NCBI GenBank assembly: GCA_963762075.1
Contig: CAVXJC010000006.1
Span: 248,001-312,000, forward strand
Direction: 5' to 3'
Origin: JAOUEA01 sp963762075
GTDB taxonomy: Bacteria; Actinomycetota; UBA4738; HRBIN12
DNA: 64,000 nt
This document shows, in pieces, positions 7,009-15,785 of the stretch. The notes under the pieces are model-generated. The model did not search any database. It saw only the letters and a list, made by a program, of their open reading frames with translations, and was not told the DNA's origin. Position numbers and translations under genes: made by a program. Position 1 is the stretch's first letter; each line of letters begins with the position of its first letter.

Positions 7009-8364
7009 TCAGGCGCCGATGAGCTCGTCGGCCATCTCTGCGTAGACCTGCGTGTGCCGATCGACATCGTCGGCGTTCGTGGCGGGCGACATCAACGCCA
7101 TGTTGTGGAACGGCGTCATCAGGATGCCTCGGTTGAGCAGGTAGAGATGGATGTACGGGTCGAACTCGTCGTCCTGCCCGGCGGCAGCCTCAGCGCCGTT
7201 GCGAGCCGCTTCGGGACGGAACAGATACTCGACGCGACAGCCCAGTCGCACAACGTGCCATGGCAGCTCTCGGGACTCGATCACACCGCGCACGCCCTGC
7301 TCGAAACGCTCGCCGAGGGCGATCATGCGCGCGAACGCTTCATCGGTCATGACGTGGCCGAGCGTGGTCCTCATCGCCGCGAGCGACAACGCGTTGCCCG
7401 CCAAGGTGCCGCCGATTCCGCCGACATCGGCGTTCTTCCAGTCGGTGTGTTCGTAGACCATGTCACTGGCCCGCTCGCTCATGCCGTACGCGCCGCTCGC
7501 GATGCCGGCGCCCAGCGTCTTGCCGATGGTCACGAAGTCCGGCTCCAGGCCCCACGCCTTGGTGCAGCCGCCGGGGCCGGCGCTGATCGTGTGGGTCTCG
7601 TCGATGATCAACAGGGTGCCGTACTTCGTGCACAGCTCTCGGACGGCCTCGTGATATCCGGCGTCGGGCAGCACGATGCCGATGTTGGTGAGCGCGGGCT
7701 CGAACAGGCAGGCAGCGACGTCGCCCTCGGCGAGCGCCGACTCGAGGCCTGCGAGGTCGTTGATCTCGACGACGCGTGTGGTTTGGTCGAGGGCAACGGG
7801 CGCGCCCATGTTCCCCTCGCGCGCGACGGTGCGGCCGTCTCGGAGCGTGGCGATCGTCTCGTCGACCGAGCCGTGGTAGCACCAGTTGTGCACGACGATC
7901 TTCGGCCGCTTCGTGATCTCGCGCGCCCACCGGATGACGAATCGGTTGGCGTCGGTCGCGGTGAGTGTGAACTGCCAGTACGGGACTCCGAATCGCCGAG
8001 CCATCTCTGAGCCCACCCACGTGGCGTCCTCGGTCGGGAGCATGAGGGTGATGCCCCTGCCCGCCTGCTCGGCGATCGCGTCGACGGCGATCTTGGGAGC
8101 ATGGCCTGCCATACCCCCCGTGTCGCCGAGGCAGAGGTCGATGAACTCGTTGCCGTCGACGTCCCAGAAGTGGGCACCTTCCGCCCGGTCGACGTAGATC
8201 GCATGGTCTCCCGGCCAGCGGGTCATCCAATTCATCGGTACCCCGAAGAGCAGCGAGCCCCTGGCTTCCTCGGCGAGCTGCCCACTGCGGACATGTAGTC
8301 GGCGGAAGGTGGTTCGCTCGCGCTCCATCAGCTCGGCCACCCGGGAACGATCGATCGTCTTCAC
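7009..8364 (-). CDS. Class-III PLP aminotransferase (glutamate-1-semialdehyde aminomutase-like)
   Basis: 451 aa. The GTG at 8364 is chosen because GAGGGGG lies 6 bases upstream; the frame stays open further but without an RBS. Fold-type I class-III signature: FWDVDGNEFIDL, the cofactor Asp in LLIIDETHT, and the Schiff-base Lys in TIGKTLGAG. HNWCYHGSVDE occupies the usual substrate-loop region. It is not a standard HemL, because the surrounding active-site sequence differs. Divergent from an alpha-oxoamine synthase 149 bases away, with an SDR behind that, so it may supply or modify an amino group in a small biosynthetic set. Substrate unknown. Confidence 0.8.
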   Translation of the reverse strand: MKTIDRSRVAELMERERTTFRRLHVRSGQLAEEARGSLLFGVPMNWMTRWPGDHAIYVDRAEGAHFWDVDGNEFIDLCLGDTGGMAGHAPKIAVDAIAEQAGRGITLMLPTEDATWVGSEMARRFGVPYWQFTLTATDANRFVIRWAREITKRPKIVVHNWCYHGSVDETIATLRDGRTVAREGNMGAPVALDQTTRVVEINDLAGLESALAEGDVAACLFEPALTNIGIVLPDAGYHEAVRELCTKYGTLLIIDETHTISAGPGGCTKAWGLEPDFVTIGKTLGAGIASGAYGMSERASDMVYEHTDWKNADVGGIGGTLAGNALSLAAMRTTLGHVMTDEAFARMIALGERFEQGVRGVIESRELPWHVVRLGCRVEYLFRPEAARNGAEAAAGQDDEFDPYIHLYLLNRGILMTPFHNMALMSPATNADDVDRHTQVYAEMADELIGA

Positions 8365-8513
8365 GTGTGCCCCCTCGTGATCGCGGCCCGCCCGCGGGCT
8401 CCGGGCGGAGTGTAGCGGGCACCGCCGCAACGGGGCGTACCGCTCTCGGCACCGAGGGTTCACCCCAGCGAACACGTAAAGCTGCTCACAAGTCCGACCG
8501 ATGGGGTAGGACG

Positions 8514-9887
8514 ATGGAGCTCGAGCACGACCCTCCCCAGCGCAGACTGAACGATGGGCTCAGCAGGCGTCTCAGCGACCTTGCCGTCGACCCGGATGTC
8601 GATGGCATGCCCAAGCGACGTGACAACGACAGATGGCTCGACCGGTGGGTCTCAACCGTCTCGGACCTCACGCGACTCAAGAACACGCATCCGATGATGG
8701 ATGCCGTCATCGACGAACAAGACGGGCGCAAGATCCGCATCGGCGATAAGTGGCTCACCGATTGGGCATCATGCAATTACCTCGGGTTCGACCTCGATCA
8801 GGAGATCATCGACACGGTGCCGGAATACCTGGCGCGGTGGGGTACGCACCCGTCGTGGTCACGTCTGCTCGGAAGCCCACGGCTATACCCCGAGATCGAG
8901 GAGCAGCTCACCGAGCTCCTGGGCAGCGAAGACTCGCTCGTGTTGCCCACCATCACCCATATCCACATGTCGGTGATACCGGTGCTCGCGGGCAACGGCA
9001 CGATCTTCCTCGATGGGCGCGCCCACAAGACGATCTACGACGGCGCCATGGTCGCGGCGGGCCATGGCGCGAAGGTGGTGAGGTTCCGCCACAACGACCA
9101 CGAACATCTCAGCGAGCTCCTGCGGGCGAGCGACCCTTCCAGCCCGCGGTTGATCGCGATGGATGGTGTCAACTCGATGACGGGGAACGCACCCGACCTC
9201 GTCGAGTTCTCGCGCATCGCCGGAGACCACGGAGCGCTGCTCTACATCGACGACGCCCACGGATTCGGAGTGATCGGTGAGCGCTCGCCCGACGAGCTCT
9301 GCGATTACGGGACCAAAGGCAATGGCGTCATGCGCCACCTCGGCGTTGCCTATGACAACACCGTGTTCGTGGCTGGATTCTCGAAGTCCTACTCGTCGTT
9401 GCTGGCGTTCGTCGCCCTGCCGACCCGGCTCAAGGATGCGCTCAAGGTGCTGGCCCCGCCGTACTTGTACTCGGGACCTTCTCCGGTGGCATCGCTCGCC
9501 ACCACCATCGCCGGTATGGAGGTCAACCGGACACGCGGCGATCTGTACCGGGCGGACCTGTGGCGCATGACCCATAGGCTCCTCGGTGCGCTGCACGAGA
9601 TGGGCATCAGTACGCCGAACACGTCGGGCTTCCCGATCGTCGAGGTGCCGCTCGCGAACCACCAGGAGATCGACGAGATGGGCCGCTACCTGTTCGAGCA
9701 CGGGCAGTACGCGACCATGGCGGCGTATCCACTCGTTCCCACGAACGAGGTGGGGTTCCGCATCCAGGTGACCGCGGCCAACACCGACGAGGAGATCGAG
9801 GAGCTGATCTCGGTGCTCGGCTCGCTTCACGATCACTTCTTGCTCGAGCAGAGCACCGACGCGCTCGCGTCGACCGGTCTCGCCTGA
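8514..9887 (+). CDS. Alpha-oxoamine synthase family PLP enzyme (AONS/KBL/serine palmitoyltransferase-like)
   Basis: 457 aa, longer than BioF or Kbl (about 390-400) because of a ~60-residue N-terminal extension. ATG at 8514 with GGGGTAGG just upstream. Family motifs: SCNYLGF, the SRLLGSPRLYPEIEEQL glycine-loop equivalent, DDAHGFGVIGE, and the Schiff-base Lys in FSKSYSS. The family condenses an amino acid with an acyl-thioester, with decarboxylation, to give an alpha-amino ketone. The next gene is an SDR that could reduce such a ketone, as in sphingoid-base synthesis. Biotin synthesis is unlikely because no bio genes are nearby. Product unknown. Confidence 0.8.
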   Translation: MELEHDPPQRRLNDGLSRRLSDLAVDPDVDGMPKRRDNDRWLDRWVSTVSDLTRLKNTHPMMDAVIDEQDGRKIRIGDKWLTDWASCNYLGFDLDQEIIDTVPEYLARWGTHPSWSRLLGSPRLYPEIEEQLTELLGSEDSLVLPTITHIHMSVIPVLAGNGTIFLDGRAHKTIYDGAMVAAGHGAKVVRFRHNDHEHLSELLRASDPSSPRLIAMDGVNSMTGNAPDLVEFSRIAGDHGALLYIDDAHGFGVIGERSPDELCDYGTKGNGVMRHLGVAYDNTVFVAGFSKSYSSLLAFVALPTRLKDALKVLAPPYLYSGPSPVASLATTIAGMEVNRTRGDLYRADLWRMTHRLLGALHEMGISTPNTSGFPIVEVPLANHQEIDEMGRYLFEHGQYATMAAYPLVPTNEVGFRIQVTAANTDEEIEELISVLGSLHDHFLLEQSTDALASTGLA

Positions 9888-9912
9888 GCCGACGTATCGA
9901 GGGATGGCCGCC

Positions 9913-10734
9913 ATGCCGATCGGATCGAGCCACTCGGGCAGGCTCAAGGACCGCATCGCTCTCGTCACCGGAGGGTCATCGGGCATCGGTCTCGCGGTGG
10001 TGTCCAGGTTCGTGTCCGAAGGCGCCGTCGTCACCGCGCTCGCGCGTCACTACAGGCCTGAGGTCGACGACGTGGGCGCGCGCTTCGTGGCCGCCGACAC
10101 GAGCGACTCGGAGCAGATGCGAGCCGCCCTCCAGTCGACGGTCGAGCGGGAAGGACCCCTCGATGTGTTGGTGCTGAACGCCGGCATCGCGAGCCTCGAT
10201 GCAGCCACGCTGGAGATGACGGATCTCGGCGATGTCGCGCGGCTGGTCCGCGTGAACACGATGGGCGTCCTGCATGGCCTGGCGGCGATGCCACCGTACC
10301 TGCGAGACGGGGCGAGCGTCATCATCACCGCGTCGGCGTCGACGTCATGGGCGTTCCCGGGATACATGGGCTACAGCCTGTCGAAGGCGCCGCTGTACGA
10401 GATGTCCCGACATGCGGCCATGAAGCTGGGAGACCGAGACATCCGCGTGAACACCGTCAGCCCTGGAACCGTGCTGACACCGATGCAGCCGGCCGACGAC
10501 CCCGAGGCGCGGATCGCTCGGGTCGCCACCTGTCTCGGACGGGCGGCGTTCCCCGACGAGGTCGCGGGGGTCTACGTCTTCCTCGCGTCCGACGACAGCG
10601 CTTACGTGACGGCAACCGATATCAGGGTCGATGGCGGATGGCTCGACGGCATGACCGAGGCCCATGCCCGCATCCTGCTCGAGGGCATCGACGCCGGAGC
10701 CCATCTCCGCGACGCCGCTGGTCACACGAGGTGA
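9913..10734 (+). CDS. Short-chain dehydrogenase/reductase
   Basis: 273 aa counted from the ATG at 9913, which has GAGGG 9 bases upstream; the ATG at 9904 abuts that RBS and is less likely. Classical SDR: cofactor motif TGGSSGIG, NAG at the end of beta-4, catalytic Ser in ITASAS, Tyr and Lys in YSLSK, and VNTVSPG after it. R-x near beta-2 suggests NADP(H). It follows the alpha-oxoamine synthase by 25 bases, so the natural guess is reduction of the amino ketone to an amino alcohol. Cytoplasmic, probably tetrameric as usual for the family. Confidence 0.85.
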   Translation: MPIGSSHSGRLKDRIALVTGGSSGIGLAVVSRFVSEGAVVTALARHYRPEVDDVGARFVAADTSDSEQMRAALQSTVEREGPLDVLVLNAGIASLDAATLEMTDLGDVARLVRVNTMGVLHGLAAMPPYLRDGASVIITASASTSWAFPGYMGYSLSKAPLYEMSRHAAMKLGDRDIRVNTVSPGTVLTPMQPADDPEARIARVATCLGRAAFPDEVAGVYVFLASDDSAYVTATDIRVDGGWLDGMTEAHARILLEGIDAGAHLRDAAGHTR

Positions 10735-10758
10735 CTACCTAGAACCGGGTATCAGCAC

Positions 10759-13700
10759 ATGCCATGGCGCACCGATAACGCACAGGTGAGGAACCGGGCC
10801 TGGATCGCGTATCCCGTGGTGGCGGTCGTTGCGACCGTCGTCTATTACGTGCTCGGCCACAACAGCTACCTGTTCAACGTGATCGGACTCACGTCGCCGG
10901 TGCTGATCCTGGTCGCGGTTCGGCTGCACAAACCGGAACGCAGGGCGCCCTGGTTCCTGATCGCCGCGGGGCAGTTCCTGTTCATCGCCGGAGACGTGGT
11001 CTCCTACAACTACGAGCAGTTCAGCCTGGCGCTGCCGCAGCTCTTCCCGCTCGACTTCGCTTTCAATCCGGCAGGGGACGTGCCGTTCCCCGGGCCGGCC
11101 GACCTCCTGTACCTCAGTGTCTACCCGTGCCTGATCGCCGGGGTCATCATGCTCATCCAGGCCCGGAGCCCCGGCCGTGACCGGGCCGGCCTGCTCGACT
11201 CCGCGATGGTCGCGATCGGTGTCGGCACGATCACGTGGGTGATGTTGATCGCGCCGTATCTCGACATCGCCGACCTCGACCTGAAGATCAAGCTGACCGC
11301 GATGGCCTATCCGGTCATGGATCTGCTCCTCGCCGCGGCGGCGATCCGGCTCGCGGTGAGCGCAGGGCGGAGGCCGGTCGCCTTCTACCTGCTCATGGTG
11401 TCGATCGTCGCGCTGTTCGCCACCGACGCGGTCTACGCGTGGTTCGGCCTCTACACCGAGACCGGTTACCAGCCCGGAAGTGGGTGGCTCGAGGCCGGTT
11501 GGATGTCGTTCTACGTGCTGCTGTGTACCGCGGCTCTTCACCCATCGATGCGGATCCTGACCGAGCGGGCGCCCGAGACGGAAGAGCGTCTCACGGTCGG
11601 CCGCCTGATGCTGCTCACGGCAGCCGCGCTCTCACCGCCCGTGGTCAGGCTCGTGCAGCTGAACCGCGGTGAGGATGTCGACGTCGGCGTGCTGAGCATC
11701 GCCTCGATCGTGCTCTTCCTGTTGGTCGTGCTCCGCATGTCAGGGTTGATCCGGCAGCAGGAACGCTCAGCGGAGCGCGAGCGCACACTGCGGCAGGCGG
11801 GCGCAGCCCTCGTGACGGCCACGAGCCGCGACGGCATCCACGAAGCCGCCATCGAGGCCGCCCGTGCCCTGGTGGGACAGGACGCCGCGATCCGCATGTG
11901 CGACCTGGCGATAGAGTCCGAGGAGCTCGTCGTCGTGGCAGCGGCGGGCGGCGAGGTCGACGCTCGCGAGCTGCGACTCGAGTTCTCGCGCCTTCAAGAA
12001 TGGAAACGCCAGCGCCTGCTCTCGAACGAGGCATATGTGGTCAAAGGCTTTGAGAGCACGCTGCGCGAGCCACTCGCCCTGCCGATCGATGACGAGGGCT
12101 CGGTGCTCGTCGCACCGCTGTTCATCAAGGAAGAGATGCAGGGATTGATGATCGTCGCCACCCCCCAGGAGATCCCGCGATCGGTCGCCGATTCGATGCG
12201 CGCCTTGTCGTCGCAGGTGGCCCTGGCGCTCGAATCCGCCACGCTCACCGAGGATCTGCTGATCAAGCAGGGTCAGGCGCGCTTCGCTTCGCTGGTCAGC
12301 AACTCGTCGGACGTCATCTGCGTCATCGATCCCGACACCACCGTGACGTATGCGAGCCCTTCGGCGGGACGGGTGCTGGGCTTCGACCCGTCGCAGCTCG
12401 AAGGGACCCGCTTCAGCGACCTCATTCACCCGGACGACATGGCTCGCGTTCTCCAGTTCCTCTCGCCGATCGGCGACGCAGAAGGCCATACCGGTCTCGT
12501 GGAGTTCCGCATCCGCCGGCGCGACGGCGAGTACGTGCACACCGAGACGCTCCGCACGAACCTGCTCCACGACACGAACGTGAAGGGCACGGTCCTCAAC
12601 ACACGCGACGTGACCGAACGCAAGCAGTTCGAGGAGCAGCTCGCCCACCAGGCGTTCCACGATTCGGTAACCTCGCTCGCGAACCGGGCCCTGTTCCATG
12701 ACCGCGTGTCGCACGCGCTCCAACGTCAGTCACGCGAGCACGAGCCCATCTCGGTGCTGTTCATGGATCTGGACGATTTCAAGACGATCAACGACTCCCT
12801 CGGCCACGCCGCAGGCGACCAGCTGCTGTTCGAGGTTGGCGATCGACTCAAGGGCTGCCTGCGCACCGCCGACACCGCTGCTCGCCTGGGGGGTGACGAG
12901 TTCGCGATCTTGCTCGAGGACGGTGAGGAAGGCGTCACGGCGGCCGACGTCGCCGAGCGCATCATGGAGATCATGGAAGAACCCTTCACGCTCGAGGGCA
13001 AGGAAGTCTTCGTGCGTGCATCGGTCGGTATCGCGATCGCCGATGGAGAGCGCGACGGTGACGTCGAGGAGCTGCTGCGCAACGCAGATGTGGCGATGTA
13101 CATGGCGAAGGACCGGGGCAAGGGCCGCTACCAGGTGTTCGAGCCCGCGATGCACGATACGGCGCTCAAGCGTCTCGAGCTGAAGGCCGACCTGCAGCGC
13201 GCGCTCGAACACGACGAGTACGTGCTGCACTACCAGCCGGTGATCGAGCTCGAGACCGGGCGAATCACCGGCGTCGAGGCTCTCGTCCGCTGGATCCACC
13301 CGGTTCGGGGCCTCGTGCCCCCCCTCGACTTCATACCCCTCGCAGAGGAGACCGGCCTGATCGTGCCGATCGGCAGGTGGGTCATGCGGGAAGCGTGCCG
13401 CGTCGCCGTGTCGCTGCAGGATCGCTTCCCCAACGACCCCCCTTTGCACATGGCGGTCAACCTCTCGGCACGCCAGATCGCTCGGCCGGAACTGATCGAC
13501 GAGGTCCGCGACATCCTGACCGACACCGGGCTCGAGCCGGGGTCACTGATCCTGGAGATCACCGAGACCGTGATGATGCAAGACATGGAGCTCTCGACGG
13601 AGCGCCTCGGCAAGCTGAAGGAGCTCGGCGTGCAGCTCGCGGTCGACGACTTCGGTACCGGCTACTCGTCCCTCAACTACATCAGGCGCTTCCCCGTCGA

Positions 13701-13989
13701 CATCCTGAAGGTCGACAAATCGTTCATCGACGGAGTGAACGAAGGTGGGGAAGCGTCGGCGCTCACCGAGGCAGTGATCAAGCTCGCCGGCATCTTGAAC
13801 CTGAGGCCCGTCGCCGAAGGCATCGAGCGCGCCGACCAGTTGCAGCGGCTGCTCGAGCTGCACTGCGATCTGGGACAGGGCTACTTCTTCGCCAAGCCGA
13901 TGCCCAGTGATGAGCTGGTCGGACTGCTCGACGAACGAGCGTCGATGCGCAGCGAGGCCGAAGCCCTCGCACACGGCCGACTGCTCTGA
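10759..13989 (+). CDS. Membrane GAF-PAS-GGDEF-EAL cyclic-di-GMP turnover protein
   Basis: 1076 aa. Residues 1-330 carry about nine hydrophobic segments (an MASE-like sensor). A GAF-like domain follows (about 340-495), then PAS (about 505-630, ending VTERKQFEEQ), GGDEF (about 640-795) and EAL (about 805-1060). The GGDEF motif at about 711 is intact and is preceded by R-T-A-D five residues upstream, an intact product-inhibition I-site. The EAL domain keeps EALVRW and DDFGTGYSSL, so both synthesis and hydrolysis of c-di-GMP look possible. ATG at 10759 with a weak RBS, 24 bases after the SDR stop. The signal is unknown. Confidence 0.92.
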   Translation: MPWRTDNAQVRNRAWIAYPVVAVVATVVYYVLGHNSYLFNVIGLTSPVLILVAVRLHKPERRAPWFLIAAGQFLFIAGDVVSYNYEQFSLALPQLFPLDFAFNPAGDVPFPGPADLLYLSVYPCLIAGVIMLIQARSPGRDRAGLLDSAMVAIGVGTITWVMLIAPYLDIADLDLKIKLTAMAYPVMDLLLAAAAIRLAVSAGRRPVAFYLLMVSIVALFATDAVYAWFGLYTETGYQPGSGWLEAGWMSFYVLLCTAALHPSMRILTERAPETEERLTVGRLMLLTAAALSPPVVRLVQLNRGEDVDVGVLSIASIVLFLLVVLRMSGLIRQQERSAERERTLRQAGAALVTATSRDGIHEAAIEAARALVGQDAAIRMCDLAIESEELVVVAAAGGEVDARELRLEFSRLQEWKRQRLLSNEAYVVKGFESTLREPLALPIDDEGSVLVAPLFIKEEMQGLMIVATPQEIPRSVADSMRALSSQVALALESATLTEDLLIKQGQARFASLVSNSSDVICVIDPDTTVTYASPSAGRVLGFDPSQLEGTRFSDLIHPDDMARVLQFLSPIGDAEGHTGLVEFRIRRRDGEYVHTETLRTNLLHDTNVKGTVLNTRDVTERKQFEEQLAHQAFHDSVTSLANRALFHDRVSHALQRQSREHEPISVLFMDLDDFKTINDSLGHAAGDQLLFEVGDRLKGCLRTADTAARLGGDEFAILLEDGEEGVTAADVAERIMEIMEEPFTLEGKEVFVRASVGIAIADGERDGDVEELLRNADVAMYMAKDRGKGRYQVFEPAMHDTALKRLELKADLQRALEHDEYVLHYQPVIELETGRITGVEALVRWIHPVRGLVPPLDFIPLAEETGLIVPIGRWVMREACRVAVSLQDRFPNDPPLHMAVNLSARQIARPELIDEVRDILTDTGLEPGSLILEITETVMMQDMELSTERLGKLKELGVQLAVDDFGTGYSSLNYIRRFPVDILKVDKSFIDGVNEGGEASALTEAVIKLAGILNLRPVAEGIERADQLQRLLELHCDLGQGYFFAKPMPSDELVGLLDERASMRSEAEALAHGRLL

Positions 13990-14035
13990 GACCCCGCGGG
14001 CACCGGCCGCGACACCCCGTACCCTGGTGCGGTCG

Positions 14036-15232
14036 ATGCGCTCGCCACGGTTCCTGCTCGCCCTCTGTCTCAGCGTCGCGATGAGCCTGCTCGCTCAGGC
14101 TCCTGCACTCGCCGCTCCCCCGCGGTGGGTCCAGCGCGTGGACTCGCTCGTGCGTGGTCTCCCGGTCTCGGTGACGATCGCGCTCGCGGGCGACACGATG
14201 TACCGGCACAAGGACTGGGTCGCCCGGCCGCCGGCGTCGAACGAGAAGCTTCTGCTCTCGATGGCACTGCTGAAGCGAGTGGGCGCAGACGCGACGATCC
14301 CCACCAGGCTCTTCGCCACCGAACGGGTCGGGCCCGACGGAGTGCTCGAAGGCAACCTGTGGATCATCGGTCACGGCGATCCCGAGATCGGCGCCCTCGA
14401 CATGGCCGAGCTGGCGCGGGCACTCGTCGACGCCGGCATCGAGCGCATCCGCGGTCGTGTGTTCGGCGGAACAGGACCGTTCGCCCGCGACTGGTGGGCG
14501 CCCGGCTGGCGCGATTACTTCCCCGACGTGTACATCGCGCTTCCGACGGCGCTGACGTACGGATCCAACGAAGGGGCGGGTGGCCGCCACCTTCGCGATC
14601 CGGAGCGCCTGGCGGCGAAGGCACTGACGAAGAAGCTCGAGGCGCGCGACATCGAAGTGACCGGCAAGCCTGGTTCCGGGTCGGCGCCCGGTGGCCTCGT
14701 GGCGCTCGACACGATCAGGAGCGACGCGCTGGCCTCGATCATGCGACGCATGAACCTGATCTCGAGCAACTTCCGGGCTGAGGTGCTGGGCAAGATGCTG
14801 GGTGCGAAGCGCCTCGGCTCGCCGGGCACCATCGCCAAGGGCGCTCGCGTGATCGAGGGATTCGCAGACGCTCGAGGGGTTCGCATCATCGCCCACGATG
14901 CGTCCGGCCTGTCGTACGACAACCGCGCGAGCACGGAGGGCATCGCGCGGATGCTGCGGGTTGCCGAGCGGGCCCCGTGGGGTGAGGTGCTTCGAGGCAC
15001 GCTAGCGGCTGGCGGCGAAGGAACGCTGAAGGACCGACTCGAAACCGTCACCGTGCGGGCCAAGACGGGGACATTGATCGACGTCTCCGCGCTGTCGGGG
15101 TGGGTATGGCTCGAACGGGAGGACGCATGGGCGGCCTTCTCGATCCTGTCGAGCGGGATCGACGAAGATCGCGCGAAGTCGATCGAGAACAAGATCGTGC
15201 GGGTTGTCGCGGCCACCGCCACGCTGAGGTAG
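14036..15232 (+). CDS. dacB: D-alanyl-D-alanine carboxypeptidase/endopeptidase, PBP4 (S13) family
   Basis: 398 aa. Residues 1-27 are a Sec signal peptide ending A-L-A-A. Active-site Ser and Lys lie in A-S-N-E-K (S-x-x-K); the second motif is in DASGLSYDN and the third is KTG in VRAKTGTL. S13 enzymes trim or cleave peptidoglycan cross-links outside the membrane. It is slightly short for the family, with a reduced inserted domain. A second S13 gene lies at 28674-29981 and shares the same order of motifs (GDLWI-G-S/H-GDPE, F-x-R-[DE]-WWAPGW). Start chosen to give a proper signal peptide. Confidence 0.9.
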   Translation: MRSPRFLLALCLSVAMSLLAQAPALAAPPRWVQRVDSLVRGLPVSVTIALAGDTMYRHKDWVARPPASNEKLLLSMALLKRVGADATIPTRLFATERVGPDGVLEGNLWIIGHGDPEIGALDMAELARALVDAGIERIRGRVFGGTGPFARDWWAPGWRDYFPDVYIALPTALTYGSNEGAGGRHLRDPERLAAKALTKKLEARDIEVTGKPGSGSAPGGLVALDTIRSDALASIMRRMNLISSNFRAEVLGKMLGAKRLGSPGTIAKGARVIEGFADARGVRIIAHDASGLSYDNRASTEGIARMLRVAERAPWGEVLRGTLAAGGEGTLKDRLETVTVRAKTGTLIDVSALSGWVWLEREDAWAAFSILSSGIDEDRAKSIENKIVRVVAATATLR

Positions 15233-15237
15233 CGGTC

Positions 15238-15783
15238 TCAGAGGTTCCGCACGTACCGCACGATCGGCATGTTGGAGCATCGGACCTGATGCGCGCTTCG
15301 CGTGCCGTCCCACTCCCAGCCTGCACGCTCGTAGAACCGACGGGCACGCATGTTCGACTCGAGCACCCAGAGGCTGGCCCGGTCGAAGCCGTCGGCTCGC
15401 ATTCCGTCGACCGCCTCCTCGAGCAATGCGCGACCGATCCCCTTCGTCAGGGCGCGTTCCTCGAGGTAGATCGCGTGCAGCTCACCGGTGCCCGGCGCGG
15501 CGCCATCGTCGTCTGCCGGCCCGGCGCTCACGAACCCCAGGATCGTGCCGTCGACGACCGCCACGAGCACGATGGTGGACGGGTCGGGGATCGCCTCACG
15601 CCAGAGTCCCTCTCGTTCGGCGACGTCGAGTGCGTCGAGGGTCTCGTCGGGAAGCTGCCCCCGATAGGCCCATCGCCACGACGCCACATGCACCTCGGCG
15701 ATCGCAGGCGCATCATCGAGCGCAGCCTCGCGGATCGCGACCGAACCCGCATCGGCGAACGAGATCGCGCCCGCGCCCGCCAC
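15238..15783 (-). CDS. GNAT-family N-acetyltransferase
   Basis: 181 aa. The GTG start at 15783 lies 2 bases after the cimA stop, with GAGGAT inside the end of cimA as its RBS. GNAT features: VAIREAALDDAPAIAEVH (beta1-alpha1), LHAIYLEERALTKGIGRALLEEAV (acetyl-CoA pyrophosphate loop, G-I-G-R) and NMRARRFYERAGW (motif B). Last gene of the ilv-leu-cim operon. The substrate is not predictable; the operon position suggests cotranscription, not necessarily a role in branched-chain synthesis. Confidence 0.85.
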   Translation of the reverse strand: MAGAGAISFADAGSVAIREAALDDAPAIAEVHVASWRWAYRGQLPDETLDALDVAEREGLWREAIPDPSTIVLVAVVDGTILGFVSAGPADDDGAAPGTGELHAIYLEERALTKGIGRALLEEAVDGMRADGFDRASLWVLESNMRARRFYERAGWEWDGTRSAHQVRCSNMPIVRYVRNL

Positions 15784-15785
15784 GT

